Assembly: GCF_029945685.1 (NCBI RefSeq)
Contig: NZ_JAQSDA010000020.1
Span: 488,044 to 552,043, forward strand
Length of the DNA stretch: 64,000 nt
Direction of reading: 5' to 3'
Source: Polaromonas sp.
GTDB lineage: Bacteria > Pseudomonadota > Gammaproteobacteria > Burkholderiales > Burkholderiaceae_C
Made by a program: the position numbers and the translations under genes
Part shown: positions 60,119 through 64,000 of the stretch, in pieces
Position numbering within the stretch: position 1 is the first letter of the stretch
Layout: every line of letters starts with the position of its first letter
The notes under the pieces: generated by a model
Seen by the model: the letters and a program-made list of their open reading frames with translations, nothing else
Told to the model about the DNA's origin: nothing
The model's database searches: none

Positions 60119-61606
60119 ATGGACAAGATTCTCGACGCCTTGCGCGCCATCGTCGGCGACGCCCACGTGTTGACCGGGGGCGACCTCTCCGCCTGGGAGC
60201 TGGACTGGCGCAAACGCGCACGCGGCAAGGCGCTGGCCGTGGTTCGCCCTGCCGACACGGCGCAGGTGGCGGCGGTCGTCAGGGCCTGCGCCGCGGCCGG
60301 CGTGCCCATGGTGCCGCAGGGCGGCAACACCGGCCTGGTCGGCGGCTCGACACCCGACGCCTCCGGCCGCCAGGTGGTGCTGAGCCTGCAGCGCATGAAC
60401 GCGGTGCGCGCCATCGACAGCGCCAACCTGACCATGACGGTCGAGGCCGGCTGCATCCTGCAGACCCTGCAGGAAACCGCCGAAAAAGCCGGCTTCCTGT
60501 TTCCGCTGAGCTTGGCCGCCGAGGGCAGCTGCACGATTGGCGGCAACCTGGGCAGCAATGCCGGCGGCACACAGGTCGTGCGTTACGGCAATGCGCGCGA
60601 CCTCTGCCTCGGGCTGGAAGTCGTCACCGCGCAAGGCGAGGTCTGGGAAGGCCTGTCGGGCCTGCGCAAGGACAACACCGGTTACGACCTGCGCGACCTG
60701 TTCATTGGCAGCGAAGGCACACTGGGCATCATCACGGCCGCGACCATGAAGCTCTACCCCCAGCCGGCTGCGCAACTCACCGCCTGGGCGGCCGTGCCGT
60801 CGATGGAGGATGCCGTCACCCTGCTCGGGCTGGCGCACCGCCACCTGGGCGCGGGCCTGACGGGCTTTGAAGTGATGGGCCAGTTTGCGCTGAGCCTGGT
60901 GGCCAAACACTTTCCGCAACAGCGCATACCGTTCACCAACAACGCATCGGCGCAGGGCCGCCCCAAGCCGGATGCAGCCCCCTCGGGGGGCAGCGAACCA
61001 CACGAAGTGGGGAGCGTGGGGGCTTATTTTGTGCTACTGGAAAACTCCGACCACGAGTCGGAAAGCCATGCGCGCGAGCAGTTCGAGCGCCTGCTGGAAA
61101 CCGCCATGGAAGAAGGCTGCGTCACCGATGCCGTGGTCGCGGAAAACCTGCAGCAGGCGCACCAGCTCTGGCATGTGCGCGAAAGCATCCCGCTGGCGCA
61201 GGCCGAAGAAGGCCTGAACATCAAACACGACATCTCGGTGCCGGTCTCACTGATTCCCGAGTTTGTGCGCGTCACCGACCAGCTGCTGGAAACGGCCATC
61301 CCGGGCGTGCGCCTCGTCAACTTCGGCCACCTCGGCGACGGAAACCTGCACTACAACGTGCAGGCTCCGGCCGAGGGTGACGCGGCCGCTTTTCTGCGCG
61401 AGCAGGAAGAAAACGTCAATGGCCTGGTCTACGACTCGGTGCAGGCCTTCGGCGGCTCGATTTCGGCCGAACACGGCGTCGGCAGCCTCAAGCTCGACAA
61501 GCTCGAAAAGCACAAATCGCCGGTGGCCCTGGGCCTGATGCGGGCCATCAAACGCGGGCTGGACCCCGAGAACCTGATGAACCCCGGGCGAGTGTTGCGC
61601 ATATAA
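60119..61606 (+). CDS. FAD-binding oxidase (D-2-hydroxyacid dehydrogenase/GlcD-like)
   Basis: A 495-residue FAD-linked oxidase of the GlcD/Dld/D-2-hydroxyglutarate dehydrogenase type. The FAD-binding PCMH part shows PMVPQGGNTGLVGGSTPD near residue 60 and GGNLGSNAGGTQVVRYGNARDL near 142. The C-terminal cap has HLGDGNLHYNVQ and ends ISAEHGVGSLK... NPGRVLRI. Likely substrates are D-lactate, D-2-hydroxyglutarate or similar acids. Oddity: about residues 281-302 are encoded by a family-B repeat. The TAA stop lies inside the ccdAB operator. Confidence 0.9.
   Translation: MDKILDALRAIVGDAHVLTGGDLSAWELDWRKRARGKALAVVRPADTAQVAAVVRACAAAGVPMVPQGGNTGLVGGSTPDASGRQVVLSLQRMNAVRAIDSANLTMTVEAGCILQTLQETAEKAGFLFPLSLAAEGSCTIGGNLGSNAGGTQVVRYGNARDLCLGLEVVTAQGEVWEGLSGLRKDNTGYDLRDLFIGSEGTLGIITAATMKLYPQPAAQLTAWAAVPSMEDAVTLLGLAHRHLGAGLTGFEVMGQFALSLVAKHFPQQRIPFTNNASAQGRPKPDAAPSGGSEPHEVGSVGAYFVLLENSDHESESHAREQFERLLETAMEEGCVTDAVVAENLQQAHQLWHVRESIPLAQAEEGLNIKHDISVPVSLIPEFVRVTDQLLETAIPGVRLVNFGHLGDGNLHYNVQAPAEGDAAAFLREQEENVNGLVYDSVQAFGGSISAEHGVGSLKLDKLEKHKSPVALGLMRAIKRGLDPENLMNPGRVLRI
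60967..61024 (+). repeat. Family-B repeat inside the FAD oxidase gene
   Basis: aagccggatgcagccccctcggggggcagcg... cacacgaagtggggagcgtgggggctta (shown in parts) is the ccccctcggggggcagcg-type intergenic repeat I recall from Comamonadaceae. It codes for KPDAAPSGGSEPHEVGSVGA within the oxidase, in place of the short loop of relatives. Confidence 0.65.
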
Positions 61607-61614
61607 TATGCGCA
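61596..61614. promoter_or_regulatory. ccdAB promoter/operator palindrome
   Basis: A perfect 19-bp palindrome, TGCGCATATAATATGCGCA, with a TATAAT -10 box at its centre, 20 bp before ccdA and overlapping the stop of the FAD oxidase. Autorepressing Ccd complexes bind such palindromes in ccd promoters, so this is the expected operator. Confidence 0.75.
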
Positions 61615-61633
61615 TGAATCATGGAGATAGACC

Positions 61634-61873
61634 ATGCTGAAATTTGACCATGCGCCCAAAAAAGCGACCAACCTGACGCTCAACGTCAAGGTGCTTGCGC
61701 TGGCGCGCGAGATGGGCATGAACGTTTCCCAGACCGTTGACACGCTGCTGGCCGCCGAGGTGAAACGCCTTTACTGGGAGCAGTGGAACGAGCAGAACCG
61801 GGAGGCCGTCGCGGAGTACAACGCACGCATCGCCAGCGAAGGTCTCCCGCTTGCGAAATACCGGACCTTCTAG
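61634..61873 (+). CDS. ccdA: CcdA-like antitoxin
   Basis: A 79-residue antitoxin: an N-terminal ribbon-helix-helix part (KATNLTLNVKVLALAREMGMNVSQTVDTLLAAEVKR) and a C-terminal toxin-binding tail (WNEQNREAVAEYNARIASEGLPLAKYRTF) typical of CcdA. It neutralises CcdB and with it represses the operon. A ggaga lies 6 bp before the ATG. Confidence 0.93.
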   Translation: MLKFDHAPKKATNLTLNVKVLALAREMGMNVSQTVDTLLAAEVKRLYWEQWNEQNREAVAEYNARIASEGLPLAKYRTF

Positions 61874-61875
61874 CC

Positions 61876-62190
61876 ATGGCACGTTACGACGTCTATGCGC
61901 ATCCCGATGCCACACTGGGCAAAATCGCACCCTTTCTGCTGGATGTGCAGAACGACTACATCAACAGCCTGGATTCACGCGTTGTCATTCCCCTGCGTCC
62001 GGCCGCGCTGTACCCGCATCCCATGCGTGACTTGAACCCGGTATTCCAAGTCGGCGGAAAAACAGTGGTGCTGGACACCGCCGCTCTGGCCGCGTTTCCG
62101 GCGCGGGAATTGAAAAAGCGCGTCGCCGGTCTGCAAGACCAGCGTGAACTCATCGTTGCCGCCATGGACTGCCTGTTTGGAGCTTATTAA
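61876..62190 (+). CDS. ccdB: CcdB-like gyrase toxin
   Basis: A 104-residue Ccd[41 protein letters not shown] start and the C-terminal DCLFGAY; the last residues of CcdB contact gyrase (in F-plasmid CcdB the key ones are Trp99, Gly100 and Ile101). It blocks DNA gyrase unless CcdA is present. Two bases separate it from ccdA, and its TAA ends one base before the thyA GTG. The C-terminal residues differ from F-plasmid CcdB (FGAY rather than WGI), so toxicity is untested. Confidence 0.92.
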   Translation: MARYDVYAHPDATLGKIAPFLLDVQNDYINSLDSRVVIPLRPAALYPHPMRDLNPVFQVGGKTVVLDTAALAAFPARELKKRVAGLQDQRELIVAAMDCLFGAY

Positions 62191-62191
62191 C

Positions 62192-63025
62192 GTGTCACCC
62201 CGCCCTATCCGCTCCCAGTACGAACACTTCATGCGCCATGTGGACACCCACGGCGTGTTCAAGGCCGACCGCACCGGCACCGGCACCAAAAGCGTGTTCG
62301 GCTACCAGATGCGTTTTGACCTCAACGAAGGCTTCCCGCTGGTCACGACCAAAAAGGTTCACCTCAAGTCCATCGTGCACGAGCTGCTGTGGTTTCTGCA
62401 GGGGTCCAGCGACAACAACTGGCTGAAAGAGCGCGGCGTGACCATCTGGGACGAGTGGGCGCGCGAAGACGGCAGCCTGGGCCCGGTCTACGGCGTGCAG
62501 TGGCGCAGCTGGCCGACACCGGACGGCGGCCACATCGACCAGATCGCCGAGGTCATCCAGACCCTGAAGACCAACCCGGATTCGCGCCGCATCATCGTCA
62601 GCGCCTGGAACGTGGCCGAGCTGTCGAAGATGGCGCTGATGCCCTGCCATGCGTTTTTCCAGTTTTATGTGGCGCCGGCCACCGAGCCCGGCGGCAGGGG
62701 CAAGCTCAGTTGCCAGCTCTACCAGCGCAGCGCCGACATTTTCCTGGGCGTGCCCTTCAACATCGCCAGCTATGCCCTGCTGACCCACATGGTGGCGCAG
62801 CAGTGCGACCTGGACGTCGGCGACTTCATCTGGACCGGCGGCGACTGCCACATCTACAGCAACCACGCCGACCAGGTGGCGCTGCAACTGAGCCGCGCGC
62901 CCTTTCCCTACCCGACGCTCCATATCAAGCGCAAGCCGGCATCGGTCTTCGACTACGAGTTCGACGACTTCGAGTTCCTCGAATACGAACACCATCCGGC
63001 GATCAAGGCGCCGGTGGCGGTGTAA
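62192..63025 (+). CDS. thyA: Thymidylate synthase
   Basis: Converts dUMP to dTMP using methylene-tetrahydrofolate. The 277-residue product has [19 protein letters not shown] near 22, the nucleophile Cys in [13 protein letters not shown] near 150, and [23 protein letters not shown] 62192 is the start: GGAG at 62179, inside ccdB, is 9 bp upstream and the N-terminus matches relatives. It is one base after the ccdB stop, so its translation depends on ccdB reading. It is followed by tfoX-like and folA. Confidence 0.96.
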   Translation: MSPRPIRSQYEHFMRHVDTHGVFKADRTGTGTKSVFGYQMRFDLNEGFPLVTTKKVHLKSIVHELLWFLQGSSDNNWLKERGVTIWDEWAREDGSLGPVYGVQWRSWPTPDGGHIDQIAEVIQTLKTNPDSRRIIVSAWNVAELSKMALMPCHAFFQFYVAPATEPGGRGKLSCQLYQRSADIFLGVPFNIASYALLTHMVAQQCDLDVGDFIWTGGDCHIYSNHADQVALQLSRAPFPYPTLHIKRKPASVFDYEFDDFEFLEYEHHPAIKAPVAV

Positions 63026-63030
63026 ACACG

Positions 63031-63279
63031 ATGCTTTTAAACCTGCGCAACCTGGGACCGGCTTCTGAGCGCATGCTTGATCGGGCCGGCATCACCACAG
63101 AGATACAGCTACTCCAGATCGGCTCGGTCAAGGCATATCGCGCCGTGCAGGCCACCGGCCAGAAGCCCTCTCTCAACCTGTTGTGGGCCATCGAGGGCGC
63201 GCTGACTGACCAGTCCTGGCAGGCCATTTCCCAACAGGACCGCCTGTCGCTTTTGCTGGCCTTGGAGCAAACATCGTGA
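63031..63279 (+). CDS. TfoX C-terminal domain protein
   Basis: An 82-residue protein equal to the C-terminal domain of TfoX/Sxy alone ([56 protein letters not shown]). It lies between thyA (5 bp gap) and folA (4-bp overlap), a known grouping in this family of organisms. The competence-regulator N-terminal domain is absent, so its role is unknown. Confidence 0.87.
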   Translation: MLLNLRNLGPASERMLDRAGITTEIQLLQIGSVKAYRAVQATGQKPSLNLLWAIEGALTDQSWQAISQQDRLSLLLALEQTS

Positions 63280-63776
63280 CCATTGGCATCAACCTCATCT
63301 ACGCCCGCGCGGCCAACGGCGTCATCGGCAAGGACGGCGCCATGCCCTGGCACCTGCCGGAAGACCTGGCGCACTTCAAGCGGCTAACCCAGGGCTGCCC
63401 GGTCATCATGGGCCGCAAGACCTGGGACTCGCTGCCACCGAAATTCCGCCCGCTGCCCGGGCGGACCAACATCGTGATCACGCGGCAAAGCGACTGGCAA
63501 GCCGAAGGCGCGCAGCGCGCCGCCAGCCTGAAAGAAGCCTTGCAGCTGGCCGGCGCCGCCCCCGAGGTCTGGATCATCGGCGGTGCGCAGATTTATGCCC
63601 AGGCCGAGCCCTTGGCGAGCCGCGCCGAGGTCACCGAGATTGCGCAGGATTTCGACGGTGATGCCTATGCACCGGTGCTGGGCCCGCAGTGGACGGAAGC
63701 TGCGCGCGAGGAGCACACAACGTCGGCCGGCCTGAAATTCAGCTTCGTTACCTACAACAAACGCAGGGAGAATTGA
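63276..63776 (+). CDS. folA: Dihydrofolate reductase
   Basis: Reduces dihydrofolate made by ThyA back to tetrahydrofolate. The 166-residue product shows [31 protein letters not shown] near the start, [26 protein letters not shown], and [15 protein letters not shown] 63276 overlaps the tfoX-like stop (GTGA). It completes the thymidylate cycle encoded with thyA. Confidence 0.95.
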   Translation: MTIGINLIYARAANGVIGKDGAMPWHLPEDLAHFKRLTQGCPVIMGRKTWDSLPPKFRPLPGRTNIVITRQSDWQAEGAQRAASLKEALQLAGAAPEVWIIGGAQIYAQAEPLASRAEVTEIAQDFDGDAYAPVLGPQWTEAAREEHTTSAGLKFSFVTYNKRREN

Positions 63777-63777
63777 G

Positions 63778-64000
63778 ATGTCAGGAGCCGGATTTCACGT
63801 GCACGGGCCGCACGACCACGAGCTGGAACACGCCGCGCAGGGCGGGCACGATAAAGGCGGCGGCATGATCGCGCAGATCGCCGTGGTGACTGCCATCATT
63901 GCCACCGTCGGTGCGCTCTTTTCCTACATGGGCGGCGCCACCCAGGCCAACGCCGGCCTGTATAAAAACAACGCAGCGATCAAGAAGACCGAAGCGTCGA
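63778..64000 (+). CDS. DUF4337 family membrane protein, cut by window end
   Basis: Begins MSGAGFHVHGPHDHELEHAAQGG, followed by a membrane helix (IAQIAVVTAIIATVGALFSYMGG) and the family's typical NAGLYKNNAAIKKTEAS. Only 74 residues are in the window. It is one base after the folA stop. Confidence 0.8.
   Translation, partial: MSGAGFHVHGPHDHELEHAAQGGHDKGGGMIAQIAVVTAIIATVGALFSYMGGATQANAGLYKNNAAIKKTEAS

Noticed and set aside
58477-60570. Long N-terminal extension of the YihY gene (697 codons in all)
   Set aside because: The extra 290 codons are antisense to the DUF2069 and FAD oxidase genes and lack family likeness; ATG 59691 fits the family.

Overview
The window looks like a chromosomal segment of a high-G+C betaproteobacterium of the family Comamonadaceae, most like Polaromonas or Rhodoferax. 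This rests on protein character (gcv operon behind a tandem glycine riboswitch, HiPIP, TRAP transporters, PcaC-like and RraA-like proteins) and on many copies of an intergenic repeat with the core atagctgcttgcgcccg that I associate with this family. No phage, insertion sequence, CRISPR array or rRNA is visible. Nearly all DNA is ordinary host coding sequence at about 65% G+C.

Layout. 1-2824: alaS (3' end cut by the window), with an odd low-G+C in-frame insert. 3034-5071: gabD, a DsrE-like secreted protein and tRNA-Gly(CCC). 5107-7830: a sensor kinase with a fused THI5/NMT1-type periplasmic domain. 8134-22340: a minus-strand MSHA-like pilus locus in the order mshM-L-N-E-G-I-J-K, then a large prepilin, a response regulator, a histidine kinase and a small prepilin, mostly joined by 4-bp stop/start overlaps. 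22766-24787: scoAB diverging from a PAS-LuxR regulator across a palindromic operator. 24846-27088: a Ser/Thr kinase fused to a universal stress domain, coupled to a metallophosphoesterase. 27317-32270: an HPF-like protein, two AhpD/CMD-fold proteins, a thioesterase, an SDR and ETF-QO, the last two sharing a TetR-type palindrome. 32370-36375: denD-like dehydrogenase and a DctPQM TRAP transporter with a 19-codon ORF coupling dctQ to dctM. 36551-41350: tandem glycine riboswitch and gcvTHP.

41626-53837 is mixed housekeeping: VOC protein, holin-like membrane protein, HAD lipoprotein, arfB, DMT and MFS transporters, aroC, a receiver-kinase whose phosphoacceptor Asp is missing, a CBS protein, metY, an alpha/beta hydrolase and HiPIP. 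54118-61606: cardiolipin synthase, P450, thioredoxin-like protein, DUF962, RraA-like, YihY, DUF2069 and an FAD-linked oxidase. 61634-64000: ccdAB toxin-antitoxin wedged directly against thyA, then a TfoX C-terminal-domain protein, folA and a DUF4337 protein cut by the window end.

The most unusual signals are (1) repeats of two families lying in frame inside genes (a signal peptide, gcvP, a P450 and an FAD oxidase), (2) the roughly 70-residue insert in alaS, (3) the two-component system and two prepilins built into the MSHA-like operon, (4) ccdAB translationally joined to thyA with an operator over the upstream stop codon, and (5) several unusual signalling proteins.
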